From: an uncultured Acetatifactor sp.
GTDB lineage: Bacteria; Bacillota; Clostridia; Lachnospirales; Lachnospiraceae
DNA length: 64,000 nt
Reading direction: 5' to 3'
Assembly (NCBI GenBank): GCA_910583845.1
Contig: CAJUAB010000003.1
Span: forward strand, 159,105 to 223,104
Shown here in pieces: positions 25,154-34,396 of the stretch. Each line of letters opens with the position of its first letter. Position 1 is the stretch's first letter. The position numbers and the translations under genes are program-made. Under the pieces are notes generated by a model, which saw only the letters and a list, made by a program, of their open reading frames with translations, did not search any database and was not told the origin of the DNA.

Positions 25154-26791
25154 TTACTGCTGGGAGGTGAGACGGTCATACTGCGCCTGCTTTACAGCCA
25201 GTATTTTTTCCACGCCCAGTTGTTTTACATATTCCACATAGCTGTCCCAGTTCTCGTCGATATCGGCGGTGCCAACGGTAAACTTGCCTGTCATCTCCCA
25301 GATGTAAGTGGACAGGTCGCCGGCCAGGCCGCTGATGGACTCGCTCTCCTCCTCCGTGGCGGGCGGAAGCGTCATACCCGCCACCATATAAGGCCTGGTG
25401 GCATCCGTTATATCAATAATCTTCTGCTGTAATTTTTCCGGATAGCTGTACAGCATGGCCTGCTCCCGCTTATCGGATTTGAGATAGCACAGCCCCAGCT
25501 GGCAGCCATAGGAGCTCAGGACTTCACTGGCGGAAAGACCGTCCGGATTGTTGGTCACTTTCTCGGTAAAGCTGTATGTTCCGTCGTTCTCCTTCACATA
25601 GGTGTCTCCCTCGATGCCGAAGTTCATCAGTTCCTTCCCCTCTTCGCTCATCATATAATCCATGAGGGCTACCGCCACATCGGGGCGTTTACAGCTGTTG
25701 GTCACCACATATCCGTTGACTGTCATATCGCCCACCACCTCGGTCATCTGCGCGTAAGGACCCTTGGGCGGGAGCACCGGTATCAGCTCCGCGTCCTCCA
25801 CGCCGTTGGACGCCAGCGCCGCCTCCAATGTGGCAATACGGGAAGGATACGCGGTAAACGCGCCCACCTCGTTGCGGGCTACCTTCTCATACAGCTTGTT
25901 CTCATCTCCCAGCGTCAAAAATTCCTCGTCCAGCAGCTTCTCCTCATAGAAGGCATTCAGCCATGTATAAAATTCCCTGGCTTCATCGCTGATAAACTCA
26001 TACTGCATCTGACCGCTCCCGTCCGGATACCATCCGTCTGACTGGAACAGATGCAGCCCCCAGGCATTTGCCCAGTAAGTGGTATACCAGGCATGTCCTC
26101 CCGCGGAGAAGGGAACCTCATCGCCGCTGTCTCCATTGCCGTTGGCATCCTGATCCCGGAACGCCCTCAGGACCGTCATCCAGTCGTCAATGCTCTCCGG
26201 GACCTCCAGATTCAGGCGGTCCAGCCAGTCCTTGCGGACGATGAAGCAATAGGGGGCGAAATACGCGCTCTCATTCAGGGTATTCACCGAATAGATATGT
26301 CCGTCCGCCGATGTCAGCGCTTTTACATTAGGAAATTCCTCATAGGCCTTCAGGATGTTCTCGCTGTTCGCGATATAGCTCTCCAGGGGCTGAATGGTTC
26401 CCTCCCCTCCCAGCTCCGCCAGGCTCAGGCCGTTTGGCAGGAACATAATATCGGGAAGTATTCCGCCGCCCGCGCCCACTCTCAGCTTCATAACCTCCAC
26501 ATACTGTTTGGACGCCGTCACATCCCAGTTGATCTTGATGTTGGTACGCTTCTGGATTTCCTCCCACACGGGCAGGTTGTCCGCCAGGGAGGCCACCGCC
26601 CCGTCAGGTGTGGCTATGGTAAGCTCTACCTGCTCCGCCAGAGGAAAGGTGATCTTCCCGGCTTCCTGACTGTCCGGCGGGGCTATGCCTCCATTATTGC
26701 TCTGCGGTTCTCCGCATCCGGCCAGACACCCCGCGGTCAGACTCAGGACACTGGCTGTGGCCAGGATTTTTCTCCAATTGTTTTTCATCAT
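25154..26791 (-). CDS. sugar-binding lipoprotein of ABC transporter
   Basis: A 545-residue extracellular solute-binding protein. The signal peptide ends in a lipobox LAGC, with the lipid-modified cysteine near residue 26. The body has the oligosaccharide-binding type 1 pattern (GQMQYEFISDEAREFYTWLNAF; AVALMDYMMSEEGKELMNFG). Its size and the LplB/LplC-type partners place it with importers of complex oligosaccharides. AGGAGG precedes the ATG. It is the first gene of the eight-gene leftward unit. Confidence 0.92.
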   Translation of the reverse strand: MMKNNWRKILATASVLSLTAGCLAGCGEPQSNNGGIAPPDSQEAGKITFPLAEQVELTIATPDGAVASLADNLPVWEEIQKRTNIKINWDVTASKQYVEVMKLRVGAGGGILPDIMFLPNGLSLAELGGEGTIQPLESYIANSENILKAYEEFPNVKALTSADGHIYSVNTLNESAYFAPYCFIVRKDWLDRLNLEVPESIDDWMTVLRAFRDQDANGNGDSGDEVPFSAGGHAWYTTYWANAWGLHLFQSDGWYPDGSGQMQYEFISDEAREFYTWLNAFYEEKLLDEEFLTLGDENKLYEKVARNEVGAFTAYPSRIATLEAALASNGVEDAELIPVLPPKGPYAQMTEVVGDMTVNGYVVTNSCKRPDVAVALMDYMMSEEGKELMNFGIEGDTYVKENDGTYSFTEKVTNNPDGLSASEVLSSYGCQLGLCYLKSDKREQAMLYSYPEKLQQKIIDITDATRPYMVAGMTLPPATEEESESISGLAGDLSTYIWEMTGKFTVGTADIDENWDSYVEYVKQLGVEKILAVKQAQYDRLTSQQ

Positions 26792-26817
26792 TTGCTATAC
26801 CTCCTGTTCATTAAGGG

Positions 26818-27290
26818 TGAATCGGCAATGTCATCCGGGACACACTCTCCGCACCCCCTCTGACATCATCTGTTGCTTCCGGGAACCGCCGCCCGCTCCC
26901 CCGCTTTTATAACCGCGTGCCTGCAAAGCTCCCGGGTGTGTTTGGCTATTCCTACAAACCGGCTGTGTGTTTATCATATTCTGCTCCGGCAGAATATACA
27001 ACATTCCATTTTTGCAGGCATACAAATCTGTCTGTTTTGCCAATTACGTCCCCCTGGTTATGGCGTCCCTGACAAGAATTGTATCTCCGACAAAAACGGT
27101 TTGTTGCGCCCTCCGTCCCGGTCATAATATAATGAAAGCTGTAAACAATAAGGTTTGCGATGTCAGACCTGAATCACATATTCCCAGAAGTGCGCCGATC
27201 TGATATAGTAAAACTAAAACAGCTCCATGGGCTTTACCGCCCGCTTGCGCATACGGGAAATGTGCAGACTACCTACAGGAGGAAACCGAA
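26818..27290. promoter_or_regulatory. divergent control region between the glycan operon and nagB
   Basis: About 470 bp without a gene. A perfect inverted repeat ATATTCTGC-TCCG-GCAGAATAT at 26976-26997 is the clearest candidate operator or hairpin. I could not assign promoters with confidence. The AraC regulator encoded after nagB is the likely controller. Confidence 0.5.
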
Positions 27291-28013
27291 ATGAATCTAC
27301 ACATCAAAAAGACACCTGAGCAGCTGGGCGAGAAAGCCGCCGGGCTGACCGCGGCCCTGCTGCGCGCGGCCATCGCGGACAATGGCTGCGCCCGCCTGCT
27401 GCTGTCCACAGGCAGTTCCCAGTTTGAAACGCTGGATGCCCTGGTAAAGGAGGATGTTGACTGGGGCAAGGTCACCATGTTCCATCTGGACGAGTACGTG
27501 GGGCTCCCGGAGACGCATCCGGCCAGCTTCCGCAAATATCTGAGAGAGCGCTTTCTGGCAAAGGTGACTCTGCAGGATTATCATCTGGTGGACGGAAATC
27601 CCGATTCCATACCCGCGCTGTCCGCGGAGCTGAACAAGGCTCCCATAGATGTGGGCCTGATTGGCATCGGAGAAAACGCCCACATCGCTTTTAACGATCC
27701 GCCCGCGGATTTTGATACCAAAGAGAGCTATATTGTCGTCAATCTGAACGAAAGATGCAAACAACAGCAGGTGGGGGAGGGATGGTTTCCCACAACGGCC
27801 CAGGTTCCCGCCCAGGCCATCTCCATGACTCCCTGGCAGATCATGCAGTGCCGCCATATTATCTCCGCGGTCCCTCATAAAGTTAAGGCAAAAGCCGTGG
27901 CTGATACCTTGAGCCACGACACCACGCCGGAGATCCCCGCCACCCTGTTAAAGACCCATCCCCATTTTGACCTGTTCCTTGACGCGGAATCCGCTTCTCT
28001 GATTCCCGACTGA
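27291..28013 (+). CDS. nagB: glucosamine-6-phosphate deaminase
   Basis: Converts glucosamine-6-phosphate to fructose-6-phosphate and ammonia; 240 residues. The active-site motifs are HLDEYVGLP at about 63-71 and GIGENAHIAFNDPP at about 124-137, where the family usually has a glycine before the histidine (here alanine). STGSSQFETLD forms the phosphate loop. AGGAGG precedes the ATG. It completes the pathway begun by nagA, which is transcribed in the opposite direction. Confidence 0.93.
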   Translation: MNLHIKKTPEQLGEKAAGLTAALLRAAIADNGCARLLLSTGSSQFETLDALVKEDVDWGKVTMFHLDEYVGLPETHPASFRKYLRERFLAKVTLQDYHLVDGNPDSIPALSAELNKAPIDVGLIGIGENAHIAFNDPPADFDTKESYIVVNLNERCKQQQVGEGWFPTTAQVPAQAISMTPWQIMQCRHIISAVPHKVKAKAVADTLSHDTTPEIPATLLKTHPHFDLFLDAESASLIPD

Positions 28014-28045
28014 TTCCAAGCGCCCGCAGGTCCAAGGAGGCCCTT

Positions 28046-30250
28046 ATGAAAGCGTTTCGTTTTTTCAGACATTCACGCACGTACAGACGCATGTTCTTAC
28101 ATAATTACGCGCTATATGCGGCCTCCTCCCTCTTGCTGCTGCTGGCAGCGGGGCTGTTCGTATTCTATCAGGATGCCCACACCGTCCGGAATAATACTCT
28201 GCAGGCGGCCGCCAGTCTGGCCTATTACGCGGACGACCGGCTGGCTGCCTGTCAGAAGCTCTCCGCCTCTGTGGGGCAAAGCGAGCGGCTTCTGAGCCTC
28301 TCCGCCAATGCCGCCACGGACCTGGATTTTTCCCGTCTGGATTCCACCACCCTTTTCGCGGCGCAGCATGACCTGGTTTCCGCCAAGGCCCTCAACCGGT
28401 TTGCGGCCACCCTGGGCGTCTATCTGTACAACAAGCAATATATCGTGTCCGATTATGGCACTCTCGCTCTGGAAAGCTTTTATCAGAGCATTTTCAACAT
28501 GAGTCCCGGCGTCTTTTCGGAGTATCTGCGCCCCCTTGGCTCCGGCAGCTATCTCTTTCTCCCCCGGGGCGCCGTGGAGGCGACAGGTACGCCCCTGCAC
28601 CCCCTCATCGTCCTCTCCGTCATCGACGGCCACAGCAGAAGGTATGGCAACCTGTTTATCTTTCTGGACGAGAGACAATTGCAGGAGGATATTGAACAGC
28701 TGCTCAACAACGATGACATGGAGTACTACATTTTTGCGGGCGATGGCCAGCTGATCGTAAGCAGCCGGGACATGGAGCCCGAGGAATTTTCCCGGGCCTT
28801 CTCCCGTCTGGAAAACGATGGCCACTACCAGTCCGCTACCGGTAAATATGCCGGCTGGACGGCCTTCGCCGGTTATTCCGAAAGTTATCTGCGACAGCGC
28901 CTGGGCATCAAGCTCTGCTTTCTGGCCGTCACCTGGGTACTTCTGCTGCTGCTGGGACTGATTCTGGCCCACACCATATGCCGCAAGAATTACGCGCCGA
29001 TACGGGAGCTGGCGCATATTGTCAGTTCCCCCGAGGCGCGGGTCAACGATGAGGATATGGAATACGAGGTGCTTAAGTCCATCATCTCCTCCATCTTCAA
29101 GGACAAATCTCTGCTTGAGGAACAGCTTCTGATCTACAGGCCCCTTCTGGTCAACAGCATGCTTCTGGAGCTTCTGGAAGGAACGCAGCCCCGGACAGAG
29201 GTCCTGCCCGGTCTGAAAAAGCTGGGCATAGAATTTCCCTGGCCCTGTCATATGTGCTGCTGTATTCTGACCCACTGCGCAACCCAGGATTTCCTGATGA
29301 ATGTGGCGCAGACAATACGGGGAGAGGAGACCAGCTGTCTCTATGCCGCCTTTCGCAAGCGCTTCGGGATCTTTCTCGTCAGCGCGGCCTCCCCGGAGAA
29401 ATGCAGGGAGGCCTGCGCCGGACTCCTGGCATCGGTGAATCAGGTCAATCCGGACGCTTTCCTGGGAATCAGCAATGAGGTGGAGGATCTGGAGCGGCTT
29501 GGCGACGCGTGCCAGCAATCCCGGGAAGCGTTGGAATATCTGCCCTCCGATCCCTCGGAGCGTGGGATTTTCTGGAGTCAGATCACCGCGTCCGGCGTTC
29601 TGAAGCTCTCTCCCCCGTCCTGCCTCTCCGCTCTCCCCAGCGCTTTCGGCGCGGGACAGTACACGGAGGCGCGGAGCAGCCTCAATCTGTATTTTCAGGC
29701 TGTCACACGCTGCGGCCCTGTAAAAAAAGAGCATCTGACCCTTGCGCGGGATCAGCTGTTGGCCGCCATGTCCAGGGCCGGGAAGGAGCAGGGATTATAT
29801 TTCAATCCCGTTCCCTTAAGCACCTGGACGCCTGAGCAGCCGGAGGCTCTGGAATGTCTGCGGGAGCTGGCCGCGCTGGCCTGTGACGGGCTGGAACAGG
29901 GCATTCTGAAATCCAGAGGGCAAAAACTGTTGAATTCCGCCCAGAGCCTGACGGATTATCTACAGCTGCACCTTTTTGATGAGGACCTGTCCCTGAGCAA
30001 GCTGGCCGATGCCTTCCAGCTGTCCGAGAGCAGTATGAGCCGCCGGATCAAGCAGATCACGGATTGCAATTTTTTGGATTATGTCAACAGAAAAAGAATA
30101 GAATACGCCTGCAGCCTTCTGGCCGGGACGGATCAGTCCGTCAACGATATTGCCAGAGCCTGCGGATACGTCAATGATATTACATTCAGAAGACTGTTTA
30201 AGAAATATATGGGGATCACTCCCGGAGATTACCGGAGAAAAGGAAATTAG
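28046..30250 (+). CDS. membrane-anchored AraC-family regulator
   Basis: A 734-residue two-membrane-segment regulator. A first hydrophobic helix (about 22-43) and a second (about 290-312) flank an extracytoplasmic Cache-like sensor region. The cytoplasmic part ends in an AraC helix-turn-helix pair (about 640-734; LSLSKLADAFQLSESSMSR and DIARACGYVNDITFRRLFKKY). Such YesN-like proteins sit next to LplA/B/C-type importers and switch them on when a sugar is sensed outside. AGGAGG precedes the start, 33 bp after nagB. Confidence 0.9.
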   Translation: MKAFRFFRHSRTYRRMFLHNYALYAASSLLLLLAAGLFVFYQDAHTVRNNTLQAAASLAYYADDRLAACQKLSASVGQSERLLSLSANAATDLDFSRLDSTTLFAAQHDLVSAKALNRFAATLGVYLYNKQYIVSDYGTLALESFYQSIFNMSPGVFSEYLRPLGSGSYLFLPRGAVEATGTPLHPLIVLSVIDGHSRRYGNLFIFLDERQLQEDIEQLLNNDDMEYYIFAGDGQLIVSSRDMEPEEFSRAFSRLENDGHYQSATGKYAGWTAFAGYSESYLRQRLGIKLCFLAVTWVLLLLLGLILAHTICRKNYAPIRELAHIVSSPEARVNDEDMEYEVLKSIISSIFKDKSLLEEQLLIYRPLLVNSMLLELLEGTQPRTEVLPGLKKLGIEFPWPCHMCCCILTHCATQDFLMNVAQTIRGEETSCLYAAFRKRFGIFLVSAASPEKCREACAGLLASVNQVNPDAFLGISNEVEDLERLGDACQQSREALEYLPSDPSERGIFWSQITASGVLKLSPPSCLSALPSAFGAGQYTEARSSLNLYFQAVTRCGPVKKEHLTLARDQLLAAMSRAGKEQGLYFNPVPLSTWTPEQPEALECLRELAALACDGLEQGILKSRGQKLLNSAQSLTDYLQLHLFDEDLSLSKLADAFQLSESSMSRRIKQITDCNFLDYVNRKRIEYACSLLAGTDQSVNDIARACGYVNDITFRRLFKKYMGITPGDYRRKGN

Positions 30251-30271
30251 CGCGGCTTATATAGCCGCGCT
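30249..30271. terminator. bidirectional terminator between convergent genes
   Basis: Perfect 9-bp arms AGCGCGGCT and AGCCGCGCT around TATAT. The left arm overlaps the stop codon of the AraC gene, and the right end is three bases from the EssC-like stop. Confidence 0.7.
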
Positions 30272-30273
30272 GA

Positions 30274-33200
30274 CTATTCCAGGGGAATGCCGGTCGCCCT
30301 GTCGGTCAGATTCCCGTTTCTCTCCTCTATATATTCCCTGAGTTCCCTGCCTCTCTCCGCCTCTTTCGCGCTTCTTCCGAAAATGGCCGCCTGGAACTCC
30401 AGAATACGCCCGTCAGACACAAACAGCCCGCTGCCGGCGTTCCCGCGGGGCTTTTCCGCGCAGTGTCCGAAAACGGCGCCGTATTCTGTGGGATCGCTAC
30501 AGGCAAGCGTGATTTTCTGTCCAAAGTATGTCTGTATTCTGCCATTGAGCGCATGGGACGCGGCGGCTGTGATCAGGATGGATAACCCCGCTCCCTGGGC
30601 CTCTCTGGACAGGAGCCCCACCTGCTCCGCCTGGTCGGGAAAGCATTCCCGGAATGCGGCCATATTGTCAATAAGCAGCACCGCCAGAGGCATATCCGTA
30701 TATCCGGCCTCCACATAGGAGGCGAAGCTTCCCACGCCTCTTTCCGAAAACCTTTCCTTCCGTTTGGTGATCAAGGTATGCAGCAAGCTGAAGAGATTCC
30801 TGCATTTCTCTTCTTCATGGGATGTAACCACCCCGCCCACATGCCGGGAGTTTTCAAAATTCCGGAGAACCATATTACCGCAGTCCACCATATACAGATT
30901 GACCTGCCCCGGAGAATACTTTCGTATAAGACCGTAAGCTATGGTTTGCAGCAAGGTGGTCTTTCCCGTCTGCGCCGATCCCACTATGTAAACATTGTTC
31001 CCGGAAAGCTCCAGCTCCACCATTCCCTGCCGCTGCTGCTCCGGATCATCGTACCACCCGATGGGTACGGAATATTCCAAAGGACCCGCGTCCTGATAGC
31101 GCAGCTCCTCGGTCTTTATGACCGTCTTGAGCGCCGGCAGGCATATTTCCGGCAGCTTCCGGATACCGTTGTCCGCGCAGTAGGAGCTGACATAATCCAC
31201 GATGGCATCCAGCTGGGAGCGGTTTGCTCCGTCATGGCCGTTTCTCCTACTGGTGTAAATCAGCTTCTTTTTGCCCCACCGGTTCCGCTCATAGACCTGG
31301 TACACATTCTCCTTCGCGTCGTTGCCCTCCGGGACATCCGCCCCGCTGTACGCCGATTGAATCAGTTCAAATAGCTCGTTATTGCCCACCTGGAAATAGG
31401 CCCGGCCGGGTTCCACGATCTCAGCCGCCAGGGGCGTCTTGATCACCTCGCTGCTGTCCTCCTTTGTCTGTGTCTTCAGGCAAAGCCGGAACCTGGTGTC
31501 TGACCAGAGCTGGGCATTCACACCCGCCGGCTTCCGGGTCGCGAGAATCAGGTGAATGCCCAGCGCGCGTCCGACGCGGGCCGCCGTCATCAGTTCCTTC
31601 ATGAAATCCGGGTATTCCGCCCTCAGCTCGGCAAACTCATCCACGATCATGATCAGATGGGGCATGGGCTGCCGCGCCCCGTCCGTCTTATACAGCTTTA
31701 TATAATCGTTTATATGGTTGACCTTCGCCTCGGAAAGCATTTCCTGCCGTCTGACAATTTCCGCTTTTATGGATAGCATAGCTCTTTTTATGCCGCGTCT
31801 GTCCGTATTGCTGACAGCTCCCATCAGATGGGGAAGAGCGGCAAACCGGTCAGCCATCCCGCCGCCTTCCATGTCTATGATAACGAATCCCACCTCGTAG
31901 GGATGATACAAGGTTGCCATGGACAGGATATAAGTCCGCAGGATTTCACCCTTTCCAGAGCCAGCGGTTCCCGCCACCAGCCCATGGGGCCCATGCCCCC
32001 CGGCCCCATCGCTGATATCCAGCAGGACAGGCTCATGATTGCTTTTCACGCCGATGGGCGCTGCCAGCGTCCTGTGTACCCGGGCCTCCTTCCAGCGCCG
32101 TTTTAGATCCAAATCCTCCGCGGAAATGATCCCCAGCAGTTCAAACATGGTAATCTTCTTGGTCAGCTGCCTCTCCAGCGTGACTTCATCCACATGGATG
32201 GCTCCCAGTTTCAGAGCCGCTTCCTCCGCCATCCCGTTAGTGACAGCGGGATAAGAAAAGGAAATGCCCCGGTCCCCGTTATGGGTACTCAGAATCTCCC
32301 CCTTCTCCCCGTCCAAAAGCCGGATGATCTCCGTACAGCCCAGGGGGATTTTCTCCTCATGCTCTTCCAGGAAAACAAATGTGAATCCATACGCCGCACA
32401 GTTCTTGACGTATTTTGACACAGGATAGGTCGCGATCATGGAGGCGTCCGTCACAAACACGATATAGCGCTCTCCAAACGCGCAATCCCTGTTCACGGCC
32501 AGCATCGCCTCCCGCTCCGACAGAATCACATAGAGATTCTCCAGCAGAAGATTTTTGCTCTCTTCATCGCAGACGATATTCCTCACGTCCAGCTTGTCGT
32601 TGCTGACGTTTCTCAGCCAGCGCACCCATTGAAATTCCTGTATGTATTCCCCGTCCAGCAGATAGACCAGCTTTACGTCCCGGTAAAAATGTCTGACGGC
32701 CAGGTCCAGCGTCATATTGCGCAGCATCTGGCAGAGCCGCGGTCTCTCCCCCACGATGCCCACGCCGCAGGCACGGTCCAGATCCACCACGATAGGGGCG
32801 TTCTCCATATATCTGTACTTCTCGGCAATCTCCGCTGGAAGCATGGTGATGGGGTCCGTGGTATCCACAAATTCCTGTTTGGAAAACAGCACCTGGTTGG
32901 CCGACTCGATGGCGCCGGTTCCCAGATACACTTTTAGGAAATCCCCGTCCTCCGGCTCCTTTTCAAACAGCCTTTTCCCGAAATCCATGGCCTCGCGGAT
33001 ACTGTCCTCCAGAGACGGATGAATCAGACGCAGAATGCGCAGTTCGTTATCCCTGCTTTTCCGGATCAGCGCTTCCTTTTCCGCGATATACTCTCTGTAG
33101 GCTCTCTCCCGCCCCTGGACCTCCTCCTTGTACTTCTTCTGGTCCTGAACATAAGTGACAACGGACATGATCGCGCCCATGCCCATGGATACTGCGCTGT

Positions 33201-34077
33201 AGGCCACCAGTGTGCCGCCGCCGTCAATGATTCCCCGCAGGATGATCGTCATGGCCAGCATGACAATCGTGGGGATCAGGGTCAGTATGATACTCTTTTT
33301 CAGCGGGTTTGGTTTTGCCACCGGCTGCTGGATCTGTATCCTCTCCGACGGAATCTCGCACTGGATTCGTGTGTTCCTGTTGAACTCGGGGTATTTAAAC
33401 ACCGTTGTCCCGGGCCGGGCCGTCTCCTGCCGCAGGCCGTTTACGGTAACGCAGCCGTCTTTGGTGGTATAAAGCGATCCCGCTTTATAAAAAAAACTGA
33501 TTCCCACAACGGAGATAAAGTCAAAATCCTCTATTTCCTTCTTCTCTTCCACCCTTTCCCGGTTGACATATACCCCGTACCGGCACCCCGTGTCGTACAG
33601 GACTATGCCCTGCTCCTCCCTTTTCAGCAGGAAAGCGTCTTCCCCCACGTGGGGATTGTCCAGGCGGATCTGCGCCTCCCTGCTTCCGCCCACTGTCACC
33701 TGTCCCGAATCTTCCATAAATATTCTTCTGTCATAGTTTTTCTCTTCATAGTCGAAGTCTATGCCATATTCCAGGCCAAACGCTTCATGATCCGAATTGT
33801 GATAGCAGACCTTTGCCACCAGGCCGTGTTCCAGCCGCAGGCTCATCATTTTTCTCACATCGCCCACATCAAAATATAAATTGTCCGAGCACAGGACGCT
33901 CCAGCAGCCGTCCAGGATCTGAAATTTCAGCTGTATCTCACCGAAAAATAATTCCTTTCTCAGCCTCACCTGGGATTCCGTGACCGTCCCCACCAGAAGC
34001 GACTCCATATCCGGGGAAAGCTCAATCTCCTTGTACAAATTTCTGTTGGAAAGAATTACCTTGTATCTCTCGTTCAT
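30274..34077 (-). CDS. essC: EssC-like FtsK/SpoIIIE ATPase of a type VII-like system
   Basis: Motor ATPase for protein export across the membrane, 1267 residues. An N-terminal FHA-like tandem region (1-230; IRLDNPHVGEDAF) is followed by two membrane helices (about 260-310). Two FtsK-type domains follow: D1 with Walker A GTAGSGKG near 703 and Walker B MIVDEF, D2 with GSAQTGKTT near 1033 and LLIDNM. The protein ends about 235 residues after the D2 Walker A, so the D3 domain of typical EssC (about 1480 aa) is missing. D1 also has Gly where the Walker A Ser/Thr is normal. The start at ATG 34077, 19 bases after yukD, is preferred over the open frame to 34137. Confidence 0.9.
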   Translation of the reverse strand: MNERYKVILSNRNLYKEIELSPDMESLLVGTVTESQVRLRKELFFGEIQLKFQILDGCWSVLCSDNLYFDVGDVRKMMSLRLEHGLVAKVCYHNSDHEAFGLEYGIDFDYEEKNYDRRIFMEDSGQVTVGGSREAQIRLDNPHVGEDAFLLKREEQGIVLYDTGCRYGVYVNRERVEEKKEIEDFDFISVVGISFFYKAGSLYTTKDGCVTVNGLRQETARPGTTVFKYPEFNRNTRIQCEIPSERIQIQQPVAKPNPLKKSIILTLIPTIVMLAMTIILRGIIDGGGTLVAYSAVSMGMGAIMSVVTYVQDQKKYKEEVQGRERAYREYIAEKEALIRKSRDNELRILRLIHPSLEDSIREAMDFGKRLFEKEPEDGDFLKVYLGTGAIESANQVLFSKQEFVDTTDPITMLPAEIAEKYRYMENAPIVVDLDRACGVGIVGERPRLCQMLRNMTLDLAVRHFYRDVKLVYLLDGEYIQEFQWVRWLRNVSNDKLDVRNIVCDEESKNLLLENLYVILSEREAMLAVNRDCAFGERYIVFVTDASMIATYPVSKYVKNCAAYGFTFVFLEEHEEKIPLGCTEIIRLLDGEKGEILSTHNGDRGISFSYPAVTNGMAEEAALKLGAIHVDEVTLERQLTKKITMFELLGIISAEDLDLKRRWKEARVHRTLAAPIGVKSNHEPVLLDISDGAGGHGPHGLVAGTAGSGKGEILRTYILSMATLYHPYEVGFVIIDMEGGGMADRFAALPHLMGAVSNTDRRGIKRAMLSIKAEIVRRQEMLSEAKVNHINDYIKLYKTDGARQPMPHLIMIVDEFAELRAEYPDFMKELMTAARVGRALGIHLILATRKPAGVNAQLWSDTRFRLCLKTQTKEDSSEVIKTPLAAEIVEPGRAYFQVGNNELFELIQSAYSGADVPEGNDAKENVYQVYERNRWGKKKLIYTSRRNGHDGANRSQLDAIVDYVSSYCADNGIRKLPEICLPALKTVIKTEELRYQDAGPLEYSVPIGWYDDPEQQRQGMVELELSGNNVYIVGSAQTGKTTLLQTIAYGLIRKYSPGQVNLYMVDCGNMVLRNFENSRHVGGVVTSHEEEKCRNLFSLLHTLITKRKERFSERGVGSFASYVEAGYTDMPLAVLLIDNMAAFRECFPDQAEQVGLLSREAQGAGLSILITAAASHALNGRIQTYFGQKITLACSDPTEYGAVFGHCAEKPRGNAGSGLFVSDGRILEFQAAIFGRSAKEAERGRELREYIEERNGNLTDRATGIPLE

Positions 34078-34096
34078 CTGCCCGTCACCCATTCGC

Positions 34097-34351
34097 TTAT
34101 TTTGTGTAATATACGGCACTTCCGTTTCTGAGTCCAAATTCCCGCAATGTCTTGTTTCCTTTCAGCAGCGCAATCGGATTTTCCGCCTGTAGATAACATT
34201 TCTTTATATCGCTCTGGTCGATCCCCAGCTGATAGGCGCTGTTCAGCGCAAGCACCAGCTCATTGGCTGTCATGTCCAGCGGAACGTCCACGTCGGCCTC
34301 AAAACCCTTTTTTGTTATGGCAAATCGGATGATAATCGTCGCTTTTTCCAT
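34097..34351 (-). CDS. yukD: YukD/EsaB ubiquitin-like protein
   Basis: An 84-residue ubiquitin-fold protein of the WXG100/type VII secretion group. It begins MEKATIIIRFAITKKGFEAD and ends LREFGLRNGSAVYYTK, the YukD pattern (strand, LxLRxGD-like turn, strand). ATG 34351 has GGAGGAATC upstream; the frame extends to 34384 without homology. It directly precedes the EssC-like gene, the usual partner order, and is the best family marker that the cluster is type VII-like. Confidence 0.88.
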   Translation of the reverse strand: MEKATIIIRFAITKKGFEADVDVPLDMTANELVLALNSAYQLGIDQSDIKKCYLQAENPIALLKGNKTLREFGLRNGSAVYYTK

Positions 34352-34396
34352 TGATTCCTCCACGCCCGGACGCCCCGGTCCCAATCGGTTTATCCG

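Noticed and set aside
27130..27148. Catabolite-responsive element upstream of nagB
   Set aside because: A stretch near TGAAAGCTGTAAACA resembles the consensus but breaks it at conserved positions.
28112..29734. 540-codon open frame on the minus strand
   Set aside because: It is antisense to the AraC-family regulator and shows only composition typical of a GC-rich shadow frame.
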